Shown here piece by piece: positions 55,301 to 64,000 of a stretch of DNA of 64,000 nt. The position numbers were made by a program, and so were the translations under genes. Numbering within the stretch: position 1 is the stretch's first letter; the number at the start of each line of letters is the position of its first letter. Origin of the DNA: Siderastrea siderea. Lineage: Eukaryota; Cnidaria; Anthozoa; Scleractinia; Rhizangiidae. The notes beneath the pieces are model-generated. The model was not told where the DNA came from, ran no database searches, and was given only the letters and a program-made list of their open reading frames with translations. The stretch spans positions 1,545,632 through 1,609,631 of the forward strand of contig OZ034973.1 of the NCBI GenBank assembly GCA_964030785.1, written 5' to 3'.

Positions 55301-56960
55301 ACATAAATATAAAAAGCTATGATCTAAAAACAATAATTTAACTATTCATATTGTTGCTATTAATTTTACAAGTTACACCTGTTCTCACAGCTCATAGTTC
55401 AGTTAGGCACCAAGCGTTTTATAAGACACTTGCAAAACAATGGCCTCCAGAACTTCCAGGTTGGTTGGCCAGAGGGTTACCTACCCACCACTGAAAAACT
55501 AATTCGTTATGAAAACCTGTACAAGTTAATTACAAGTGCTTACCTGTAAATTTTTTAAAGCCTTTATTCTTCTTTTTACTGGTTTGGGTAAACTGAAAGA
55601 AAATAAATAAATGGATAGAAAGTTAAACATTTTAATGAGTTGAAAATAAAACAAAACAAAACAAAGACAACTGTTAGCACAGTTGGAAGGTAATAAACCT
55701 GGAATGCAAAACTAACAACTGATATCGCAGGATCAATAATTTTTAGGATTCTTAATAAGAACCGACAGGCAGGTGAAAAACTGGTGCATTTTGCTATCTC
55801 AGGTACCTTCTTAAGAAACCTTGCCATCTATTCAGGAACTTCTAAGGAGAACCTCAATTTTTGTGTGTGTTACATATAATAAACTAGTCCTAATAATAAA
55901 CTAAACCTTTGTATATATCCTGACTGCTGTCCAATGATCCTTTGAAGACCTCCCTGTAAAGAAAAAGAGCCATGTTGGGATCATTTATACAAGGGAAATA
56001 AGTGTTGTTTTACACAAGAACTGTCACAAAATAAGATGCAAACTGACCATCTAATTACAATACAATACAGTATAATACCCCTGGTAGAAATTCTGTCCAG
56101 GATCCTAAACAGGATCCTAGACAATCTTAAGCAGGATCCTGAAAGACTTTATAGGAACCTGAGTAGGATCCTGGGTAGGATCCTGTGTGAACTTATAGGA
56201 TCCTATAGGATCCAAGAAAATCCTGTAGGATCCTGTATGGGATTTCTACCAGGGACAATACAAACTTTACTGACAACTCCCCAGAGGAGCTTTTAAGTGA
56301 CATTTAAAATCAGAATGGAACTACAATAAAATTATAAAAAAATTACAATGAGATGAAATAAAATAGTAATAATGATAAAACAAACACAATAAATTGACTA
56401 TGGGCCATTCGATTCAAAAGTGCAGCCAAGAGATTAGCTCTCAATTTGCGTTTGAAAGCAGCAACAGAATCGCTTAACTTACTTAAACAAAGTTCTAATC
56501 AAATGGCTTTTCACTTCTTATCCAATAAGATGCAGCCCAGTAAGAAAAACTTGGAACTCTTTCCTTGTTAAATTTGCACCTCGCAAGTGGCTATGACATG
56601 ACTTGATTAAACATGTGTCATTGGTGGTTCATTATAAGCGACAAAAAAAGTTAAGATAAAAGATGCTCTTTATTGGACAGCTGAAAGCACAATTTTAAGA
56701 GGAACATTATATGAACAGCACAGAAATACCAAACCTGTAAAGCTGCTAGTATCTGAGGATTTTGCATGAGCTGAGAAGCAGTGTCATCTGAAGACAAGGG
56801 TTTAAAAAATCAATTTTTTTAAATCAAATTTAAAAACACTATTATGTAATATAAGTCAAAAAATGACCCAAGACAGGCTGTACTTGATGGTCACATTCTT
56901 ATGGAATCAACCACTTCAACCACAACCAGTTTTACAGATAGTTTAGTTGCTGTGCCTCAA

Positions 56961-56998
<38 letters not shown>

Positions 56999-59340
56999 AC
57001 TACTGCTACTGCTACTGCTACTGCTACTGCTACTGCTACTGCTACTACTACTACTACTACTGGGACGCAGCCCCACGAGGTCAGACCAAAAGCGTATATA
57101 GGTGCCTTCTGGCAGCCGCTGTATGGTCCATGCATGACCTTGGAGCACAGCCAGCAGCCAGCTCAAATAAGCTGCGTGTCGGTTTTGCTGAGGGAGGAAA
57201 AGTGGAGTACCCAGAGAAAAACTCTCGGGTCAGGGTCGAGAACCAACACAAACTCAGCCCACATATGATGCCGGGTCCGGGAACCAACCCGGGCCACATT
57301 GGTGGGAAGCGAGTGCTCTCACCACAGTGCCATCCCTGCTACTAGAAACTGTTTGCTTGATACTGTTTAACTGTTTCACCTGAGTTCAGTGGTTGTTGAA
57401 AACATAGGGAAAAAGCAGCTGAAAACATTTTTTTTACCAATAGAACAGACAAGTCCAATCATGTGGCACATAAAATTCTCAGAAAACTTTCAACTATCAA
57501 CCAGGTTTGAGTTTCTTAAATAACGAATGGCTACTATGGTTTTCACTCTCTAGGTGAGCACAGTTTATTGTACATGAAGTGGTACAGTATATTTGGACAT
57601 CCTGTTTGAAGTAACCTGTGCAGGCCACACTGTCATTTCCCAGACAATGAAAGGTGCAAACACAAGAAGACTCTCTCTTGCCCTTGCAGAGACATTTGGC
57701 TCTAGATCTGGAAAATGACTGTTGTATGCCTGTCTGAAAACAACAGTTGCCATAGCTGTCTGGGGTGACGACCAAGGTTAGAATATTGCCTGCTTATTCT
57801 TTAATAGATTGAAATCATGAGTCAAGTACTGTAAACACTGGCGTATAAGCTGCACCTTTTTACCCTAAAACTTCACTCAAAATCGGGGGTGCGGCTTATC
57901 TGTGAGAACATCTGGAAAAAAATCTGTAATTTTCCATGAATCATCCCCAAAACACCAAAATAAAGTCAAAACGGTACCACGCTATCTTCGAGAACTTCTG
58001 TGGTAAATGGCCCACTGTTTCTCCGTTGTTGACAACTTTGATGGCAAATTTGTCAAAGCAATTATCGAACTCCCTTTCACAGGCGAGGTTGTCACCAATG
58101 GATGGCTTCCAAATTTCCTTGTAAACATGGAACAGTGATGGAAGCCGGGGATGGAAGCCACGAAGAGCTGAAGAAATCGCTAAAATTTGCTTTGCGAATG
58201 AATGAAGCGACAACATTTGTCACCAGTTTTCTTTCCCCTCATCAAATGCCTGGCTACTAAGCCAAGATACGCAACCGAACGGCCGAACGAACTTACTCGC
58301 AAATTTTTGCACTCGAATAGTCCCTGAATAGCTTTAACTGAAAAAATGCTAGGGAAAAGTTCATCGGGGAAAGCAGTCTTGTATTCAAGTACGTTTACAT
58401 ACCATTTTGATACTTGTTACAAGGACTAAAATGCGTGTTTGAGTCTTATCCAGACTACAAATTGAATCACTGATCCATAGTGAAAAGGACTTCCAGCCAT
58501 TATGTTCATTTAAGTTCTTAATAAATGAAATGACGCGCCTATTAATTTTTGACAAAAATTTTTTTCCCAAATCTTGCACTTCTAAATTCGGGGTGCGGCT
58601 TATCTGTGAGTGCGGCTTATATGCCGATGTTTACGGTAACATAAAAATTTGGATTTATTAACTAGGTTAATAATAACATCACCGTAAAGAAACTAAAACA
58701 GTTATGTTTGAAGTATTAGCCCTTCGTCACGATGAATGACATAGTTGCTGCTGTTTTTGAGTTTAGATGAAAATATCCATTTAAATGAAGGTTACCGAGC
58801 AGTGGCTAAAATTCAAGAAGTGCCGTTTATTACAGTGACAAAAATTTCTCTTTACAATATCACTACTTGTTGAAATGATCAAGTGACGAGAATAATGCAA
58901 GTGATCATCAAGGGTAAGATGTCTTGGTATTTAGACAAATTCTCCTTACAAGTTCCATAAGAAATGTATGGAGAATAGTGAGGAGAATATGCACTTTTAA
59001 AAGTGTGGCCATTCATATGAAAGTTACAGAGCACTGCTCCACCATGTTACTGTTTGGTATGTGATAAACTGTTGAGCTTGTGAATAAAATCCTTAAGTGT
59101 GACAATTCACAAGAAAGTAACCGTTGCGATCATTACCTTTCTGGGGTGCTTTTAACTATGCTATACAAGAGCAGATTCTGCAGTGATTAATACTATCAAG
59201 TTTTACTTTCCTTTGGAAGTGTTTGTATTTATCACACATGGAAATTTCTGAAATTAATTTTAAAATTTATCTAAAACTTGTCTGTGCTTACTTGGTGGTG
59301 AGCTGCCCATTTGGTCTCCTTCACTACCAGAGTCAGACAT
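46321..59340 (-). CDS. NAP1L1: Nucleosome assembly protein 1-like histone chaperone
   Basis: Nineteen coding exons, minus strand: 59340-59292, 56787-56735, 55953-55907, 55592-55544, 55256-55164, 54836-54711, 52393-52303, 51981-51908, 51580-51476, 51346-51296, 51028-50940, 50272-50202, 50056-49970, 49365-49343, 49219-49145, 48344-48306, 47783-47748, 47159-47106, 46356-46321; 1248 nt = 415 residues, phases agree. Seen: MSDSGSEGDQMGSSPP start, LMQNPQILAALQ, LPKPVKRRIKALKNLQ, KGIPEFWLTAMKNVDMLAEM, EHDEPILKHL, GFVLEFHFSPNPYFTN, basic WKKGKNVTQKVVKKKQKKK (nuclear-localisation-like), NDSFFNFFAPP, DFEIGHFFRERIIPKAVLYF, an acidic tail about 372-400 and C-terminal ECKNQ. These are diagnostic of NAP1L1/NAP1L4. 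Family role: shuttling chaperone of H2A-H2B and linker histones. The ECKNQ end resembles the ECKQQ of NAP1L1. Its long introns are full of transposon remnants. Confidence 0.93.
46483..46516 (+). repeat. SINE fragment
   Basis: GTTGAGTTTGTTGTTGGTTC and the next bases (TCGGCCTTGCT) match the body of the SINE at 16486-16746. The tRNA-like head is missing. Confidence 0.55.
47937..48107. repeat. MITE-like inverted repeat in NAP1L intron
   Basis: TGGTTCCAGAAAATATCCAA at the left pairs with TGGATATTTTCTGGAAC at the right. Spurious open frames cross it on both strands. Confidence 0.6.
48840..49015 (-). repeat. Possible tRNA-derived repeat (minus)
   Basis: On the minus strand GGAGGCAGCGTGCCCTAGCG, then GGTCAGGTGCTGGACTTGAA and GGTTCCATGTG, resembles a tRNA head (A box, anticodon-arm-like region, weak B box). 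No acceptor-stem pairing was found, so a functional tRNA is unlikely; a SINE head is the better reading. Confidence 0.35.
49780..49925 (+). repeat. Retroposon core fragment (plus)
   Basis: CCCTGCAATGGACTAGCATC, CCGTCCAGGGGGGAGTA and GAAACTGGGATAAGCTCCAG form a conserved SINE/LINE 3'-type core; a reverse-strand relative lies at 18500-18600. Non-coding. Confidence 0.55.
50369..50758. mobile_element. 390-bp TIR element with 8-bp target duplication and internal palindrome array
   Basis: The ends GGTGATCGTGAAGAAGAGCT and AGCTGTTCTTCATGATTACC are inverted repeats, extending through CCCCTC. Identical 8-bp ATTGCTAT copies flank it (50361-50368, 50759-50766), the duplication length of hAT-type transposition. 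The interior carries many copies of ACAGTTGGCCAACTGTTGG-like palindromes (for example about 50598-50616, 50635-50653, 50678-50696 and 50712-50730) separated by CTGACAGGTTACC. No transposase; non-autonomous. Confidence 0.88.
50775..50815 (-). pseudogene. Decayed partial duplicate of NAP1L exon 12
   Basis: This 41-bp stretch, read on the minus strand, repeats the AATAG acceptor and first ~36 bases of the real exon at 50272-50202 (TTGTCACATTGA...GGAAAGAATGTTA). It carries substitutions and one extra base that would shift the frame, so it cannot replace the true exon. It lies immediately beyond the right target duplication of the element 50369-50758, 0.5 kb from the original. Confidence 0.75.
52485..54180. 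mobile_element. 1.7-kb TIR element filled with a degenerate ~50-bp tandem repeat
   Basis: The ends GGCTCGAGACTAAC and GTTAGTCTCGAGCC are inverted repeats. Next to each end are TAGCCAAGTGGCTA-like and ACTAGCCAAAATGGCTAG-like palindromic motifs. The middle (about 52840-53960) is a run of diverged units of about 47-55 bp, each with ACGGAGAAACGTTG, GAAGACAAGACTAATA and ACGAACGTACTAA-type blocks. One unit array is broken by an unrelated ACTAC-rich segment at 53370-53520. No long open frame. Located in the NAP1L intron between exons 6 and 7. Confidence 0.8.
56078..56254. mobile_element. 177-bp MITE with seven AGGATCCT palindromes
   Basis: The ends are CCCTGGTAGAAAT and ATTTCTACCAGGG. Between them the octamer AGGATCCT occurs seven times perfectly (plus one AGGATCCA), at irregular spacing of roughly 10-30 bp. 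No coding capacity. Confidence 0.8.
56961..57061. repeat. (TAC)n / (TGCTAC)n microsatellite, tail of the adjacent SINE
   Basis: About 13 TAC units, then TGCTAC units, then TAC again. Because it abuts the 3' side of the minus-strand SINE 57062-57345, it is probably that copy's simple-repeat tail, expanded. Confidence 0.85.
57062..57345 (-). mobile_element. tRNA-derived SINE, minus strand
   Basis: Read on the minus strand it begins GCAGGGATGGCACTGTGGTG, has the B-box-like GGTTCCCGGACCC region, then TTGGTTCTCGACCCTGACCC and TTTCTCTGGGTACTCCAC, matching the SINE at 16486-16746 block by block. Its 3' tail is the trinucleotide run 56961-57061. Confidence 0.85.
57827..58638. mobile_element. TIR element carrying a HIRAN-like coding fragment
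   Basis: The ends TACTGTAAACACTGGCGTAT and ATATGCCGATGTTTACGGTA are imperfect inverted repeats, with GTGCGGCTTATCTGTGAG motifs near both ends. A minus-strand open frame (58216-57941, 91 codons) reads HVYKEIWKPSIGDNLACERE, FDKFAIKVVNNGETVGHLP and so on. The E(x)n-D-FA-V-GxxVGHxP pattern is that of the HIRAN fold (DNA-end-binding module of HLTF), also common in small uncharacterised cnidarian proteins. Whether this is a live gene, captured fragment or relic cannot be told; HIRAN assignment is by pattern only. Confidence 0.6.
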
Positions 59341-60132
59341 TTTGGTTACTGTTGACATAAAAGAGATTTCACTGGTGGTCATAAAATAACTAAAATTGTA
59401 TTATAATTACAATCATATTAAGAGGTCTTAACATTTATTTTTGCATTGTTGCCCACTAAACTAACTTGGGTAAATCATGGCAAAATCACAGAACATGCAC
59501 CATGCAACGTTTGAGAACATGAAGAATACTGCATTCACGATTAAATGTGGGATTGCTGGAACATCCTTAATTTAACCTCCTTAAAGTGAGGTTATGTTAG
59601 GGGCGGGAACTATACCTTCATCAAGACTTCAACAGGACTGAGACTTTCTTTGCTGTTAAAAAATGGTCTCATTAACTAACTATTAATGCAAATCAGACCC
59701 TAACTAGGCTAACCAAATGAACTTTTTTGACCAAACGTTGAACTCAAAAAAACTTTTCACGTCCCAAGCCTCCCCAGACAGTCGACTTATAAAGCTTTAG
59801 CATATGTACATTTCATCGTCGGCATGTGGAACCTTGTACAATTTATTTTACAATGATACATTTGTAGCAACTGGAAGTCAGTTCCAGACAATCTTAACTG
59901 ATAAATATAATGCTTGATCCTTCTAAAACAAACTAACAAATCCTGGAATGTAAGCCACAAATGTGGTGAAAAACTTTCAAACGAATAAGATCGATCATGC
60001 AGAGTTTTTAGAGTACTTCACAAAACCTGCTGTATTTCAGACACAACTGGGCTTCTGTGGCCAAATATTTTGCCTCCTCATAACGACAGTTACTTACTGG
60101 AGATACGTACCTAAGTTTTCATGCACACTTAC

Positions 60133-60230
60133 CTATCAGGGAGGTAGCTAAGTTGAATGAAATTTTCCTCCGGTTTTCACTCGGCAAATGCTTGCAGCAC
60201 GAGGTGAAGAAATCTCCCGCGCCAGCGATA
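60133..60230 (-). promoter_or_regulatory. Probable NAP1L non-coding first exon / promoter
   Basis: A consensus donor GTAAGTG (minus, at 60132-60126) follows ...CCTGATAG, and an acceptor-like TCAACAG lies just before the start codon at 59340. Together they suggest a 5' UTR exon here with the promoter to its right. The transcription start is not visible. Confidence 0.45.
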
Positions 60231-61149
60231 ATGTAAATTTTTTCGGTCAGCAAGAAAAAAGCGCGAAGACTGGGACAAAGGGAATTTTCCCGTTCAATCG
60301 TCCGTCCAATCCCGATCCTTGATCCTGATCCCGTGATTGATCCCGTGAGCTAAGCCGTGAGTTACCGGTTCTTTCCGTACGTTCACATATAATTTCTTCT
60401 CGTAACTGTAGTTTATTTTCACCATTCTCCTTTCTTCACTTTTTAAGTGGACCTCAAACATAAACGGACCAAAAAAGAAAAGAGAGCAAACCTGAAAAGA
60501 AAAGACTTCAAATAGGGAAAAGAAAGGAAAAGAAAAGTAAAGGAAACAAAAGAGAAGATAAGAGAAGAAAAGGAAAGGAAAAAAAAAAGAAAAGAAAGAA
60601 GCGAACAGAATAGGAAAACATTCCAGTTCATACTACTCCTTCACTAAGAACATGACGTCTAAATGACCCCGATGGCAGACGTCTACAAACGTTTTTTTTT
60701 TAATAGCCTGAGCCTGAGGTCTATAACAATTTTTTGAAGTTTCAAGTTTTTATTCGCCAACTACTAAAAAGGTCTTCACAAAATACCTTCATGAAACATT
60801 TTAATGGGAAAACACAAATGTTATGAAACATGTTTTCCAGAAATTAGGAGTGGCGACAATACCCTCATTAGTCGGCTTTTGCAGTACTTTTAGCACCCCG
60901 GCGCCAGCATGTTTTTAACTGTTGAGATAATTGAGGGGGCTCATATAGACACCCCCGCATATTTACCAGCTTAGGTCATTCAGCTCCCATGTTATTCTAA
61001 GTAGGTGGTGTGACTGTGTTGTGATGTTTTTTGCTGATAGTTTCCGGTTGCCCAACCCTCCCCTCCCTCACTATTTCTCTGACCCGATCTCGTGCAGTCT
61101 CGTGGAACTCTCGCGAGCAAAAAACAACCAATAGGAGACCTCGTCCCAG

Positions 61150-61265
61150 GGCTAAGGCGCACATTTATAGGCGTTGTTGTTACAGGGATTTCGCGTTGTG
61201 GCCTTGGTGGGTTTTGGTTTCAGAGACTTGAGAAGATTGCAAGAAGACTTCAGTCAGAGTAAAAG
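61150..61265 (+). promoter_or_regulatory. Probable 5' UTR exon of the second tetraspanin
   Basis: A purine-rich stretch ends AGTAAAAG and is followed by donor GTATGT (61266). The acceptor ...GAGTTTAG at 63666 precedes the first coding exon. The left boundary is a guess. Confidence 0.4.
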
Positions 61266-63680
61266 GTATGTCAACTCTAGACTTGCTCGAAGTCGACCCC
61301 TTCGATTGATATTAAATTGCCCTGTGTTTTGGGAGTAAAGCGAGCTTCAATGAGGTAGCGAAGCGAGCGACGAAGTCGCGAGAGGTCTTTTAAAACGGGC
61401 CTATGTCAGCTCCAACTAATATAATGTTTCAAGTTAATGTAATCGGGCCTATGTTTTGAGCAATTATGAACTGAACTGAACTGAACAACTTTATGAACTT
61501 AAAGTTGGCTGTTCTTAGACCAGTGCTAGCTGCTGCTGCAATTTGAAGGACGCATTGCTTGCAAATGTGCTGAACAGGAGATTATAGTTACCCCTCATAA
61601 ACTTTGGCGCGAATTTCGCACGCAAGAACGGCTTTGGACCTACCATAACCTTTCCATCGTGGGCATTTTCTTAGTTAAAAGAAAGCTTACAGCTTTGGGA
61701 ATTCGCACTGCTAAATTCGAGGACGAAGAGTAATTCCGATCATAAGGTCAGCTGTTGCTTGTTTTGACGTGTATCGGGGGAATAGCAGTCAAGTAGACAA
61801 GAACAGCCAAATGCCAGATAAAAAGTCGATTCGTTTTGTTCTGCAAAAGCGCGCTCAATCCTTCCCAAGGAATGCTTCTAGCTCTTGCTTTGAATATAAG
61901 GGTTGGGGCTCCAAATTTTTTTTATCGTACACACCTACGGGTATTTTACTCACAAATTTAACGATAACCTATTCAGACAGTGCGATCTTTAAGTCACAAA
62001 ATGTTACTAGGTTACGTCGAGGGTCGAATTCTTCTGTTTGCCGGACTTTAAAGAGTTTGTTATTTATCAGAACATCTTAGAATTGCTTGCTGTGGTATTA
62101 ACGAAATACAGTGGTCTTACTGTCGGTGGTATGCTAATAACTCGCCGGCTCTAATAAGCTCTGTATAATATTAGTAAAGAAGCTATTTTTGTCTGTGAGT
62201 TAGCCGAATTCGCGAAAGAACAAACAAAGAGATGTTGACCACAAGACTGGGCGGTTTTGAAAATGTATTTTTAACGTTTAAAAAGTCTTCTTTAATAATG
62301 AATTGAAATGTTTGCACTTGGTTTTTTTCAACGCAAATTCAAAATTTAAGAAAGAACAATAGTCAAATGTTGTTGTTAATTTTTTTTTTCATATACATTT
62401 CGGCCTTGTAATCATCGTATTTTTAGTTGTTTTCTCCTGTATTTTTGTTTCCAGGTGCATGAAGTTTTTTTCTAAATTAATATTCATGGAATAAAAAAGA
62501 ATTCAATACAAGTTTATTTACAGTATTTCACACTGTTTTACATGCTACAATAGTACACAAAAACTAATTAAAATTTTTTGAACAAAAGAAAAACATCCCA
62601 GAAAGCCAAAATTTGAGAAGTCCATTGCCAGAGGGAATAAAATAAGAAAGATCAAATCTTGGAAAATTTTCTTGTGAAATTAGAAATGTGTTGAAGTGAA
62701 CGGATGTGAAGTAAACATGCTGAGGTTTTATTTGTGAACTTTGCTATCATTTGAATGTGTGTACAAATATTTATAATTGGATTTGAATAAAGTTATTTAA
62801 CTTTTATTATTTTATGAAGTTGCCAGTGTGGGTAGCCTACTTGGATAATGGAAACGTCACCTGATTTTGTATGATGTCTGACACATGACACTGAACACTA
62901 TGTTAAATTTTGGAGAATAAACTAAGAAAAGCTGAGGTAGTGAGGGAACTTTAATTTGTTAATATTCACACCTCTGCTATAACAACTTTAGGATTTTGTC
63001 ATCAGTGGGCATTGTGTCATGGCCTGATATGGTGTCTCCTTTATTGGATGTATAATTTGTTCAAGTAAATGCAGTGATATGAATAGAGCTGTAACTACAG
63101 AAAATGTAAATTAAAAAATTTATAGTACAGAAGCTTTTGCAAATCGTAACAAGGCGAAGAATTCTTCTATCCAGTTACGAGTGACATTGCCTTTCTATGT
63201 TCACTTTGGCCTAGTTGAAATATCTCAGTATTTTATTGACATTGAATTTCAATGACAATTGTTATATTTGCATAAATATTATATTTGTTAGTCAAAATCC
63301 TTTGAAAATATCAAATTTTGCATGTCTCAAATTTCACTTTAAGAGTACTGGTTTAAATGTATTTTCTCTGTTGTGCAACTCTGCTGAAGGTTTAATCTAC
63401 CTCTTTTTTGCTATGGTCCTTGCCTAAATGTTGACTCTTTTCATATTATGTTGCATATTTACTTAAATGATGATGTCCCTAGTTAAGGTTAGTTTTTATA
63501 TATATTGCTTTTTTGTCAAAGGAGTTGGATGGAAATTCTGGTTTGGGTGTGAACAATATTGATTTAAACATTTATTGAGAACAAAGTGGTCAAAATATTT
63601 GTCTAGTAAAAGTTTGTTTTAGTGTTGTATTTATTATCTGTGTTAATGTTTTGTTGCTGAGTTTAGAAAAGAAACCAAAC

Positions 63681-63746
63681 ATGGCCTTGGAAGGAGGTGC
63701 AAAAGTGATCAAATTCTTGGTTGTTTTCTTCAACTTCATTTTCTTT
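63681..63746 (+). CDS. Tetraspanin (second gene), first coding exon only
   Basis: ATG at 63681 opens 22 codons, MALEGGAKVIKFLVVFFNF..., and ends in phase 0 at donor GTGAGT (63747). The N-terminal Gly-x-Lys-x-x-K-[FY] followed by TM1 is typical of tetraspanins, especially the CD63/CD9-like group. The phase-0 break after NFIFF lies at the same place as NFIFW in the other tetraspanin of this window. Everything after TM1 lies beyond the right edge. The exon's acceptor (TTTAG at 63666) implies an upstream non-coding exon. Confidence 0.75.
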
Positions 63747-64000
63747 GTGAGTACAAAGCTTAACATTTAGTTATGCATTTTTTCCACTAGATATAAAATC
63801 GTTATGTTACATGTGTGGAACATTAACTAACTTAATGAAAATTTACTTTTTACTCTGTAAAATGGGGGGTGGGGTGGAGTGGGATGGGAAAATATGTGAT
63901 TATAGAATTTCCAAGGATTTTTTTGTGGGGGGGGGGGGGGAGGGGCATGTTTTAGGTGTACAAATTAAGTTATTATTGCATTGGCATTTGGTGAATGTTA

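Larger units (their letters stand above)
59341..63680. other. Divergent spacer between NAP1L and the second tetraspanin
   Basis: Contains the NAP1L 5' UTR intron and first exon, a GAAAA-rich purine tract (about 60470-60610), the shared upstream region, then the second tetraspanin's probable 5' UTR exon (to 61265) and a 2.4-kb AT-rich intron. No coding exon was found; small open frames do not resemble proteins. Confidence 0.5.

Overview
The window looks like nuclear DNA of an animal, most likely an anthozoan cnidarian and probably a stony coral. The reasons are intron-rich genes with GT-AG junctions, ordinary metazoan housekeeping families, AT-rich introns, many short palindromic inverted-repeat elements and a tRNA-derived SINE family. 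The species call is inference from gene structure and repeat style; nothing in the window names the organism. There are no bacterial operons, CRISPR arrays or phage genes.

Layout from left to right: (1) the last two coding exons of eIF4G2/DAP5 (+, 510-1353); (2) a complete 8-exon GPATCH4 gene (+, 3195-7789); (3) an inverted-repeat-rich spacer with a nested insertion (9102-9507); (4) a 4-exon CAT-type cationic amino acid transporter of the SLC7 family (-, 9569-13899); (5) an 11-coding-exon PRMT1-like arginine methyltransferase (-, 16244-22317) with a possible alternative first exon (23261-23320); (6) a 27-exon HORMA-domain meiotic protein (HORMAD1/Hop1 type, -, 24562-32611); (7) a 7-exon tetraspanin (+, 34238-43507) whose fifth intron holds a 5'-truncated non-LTR retrotransposon; (8) a 19-coding-exon NAP1-like histone chaperone (-, 46321-59340) whose introns carry many unusual inverted-repeat elements; (9) the first coding exon of a second tetraspanin (+, 63681-63746), which runs off the right edge. 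All complete gene models were assembled by hand. In each one the exon lengths add up to a whole number of codons and the splice phases agree.

The genes do not form a pathway. Several act on translation or on chromatin and RNA (eIF4G2, GPATCH4, PRMT1, HORMAD, NAP1L), and the rest are membrane proteins (SLC7, two tetraspanins).

The observation most worth following up is that the HORMAD gene encodes a C4HC3 PHD finger and a winged-helix-like segment between the HORMA domain and a C-terminal KRRK closure-motif-like tail. That is the layout of the chromatin-binding region of yeast Hop1, which mammalian HORMAD1/2 lack. Next come the inverted-repeat elements in the NAP1L introns: one with an 8-bp target duplication and an internal palindrome array beside a decayed duplicate exon, one filled with a degenerate ~50-bp tandem repeat, one with seven AGGATCCT palindromes, and one carrying a HIRAN-like coding fragment.
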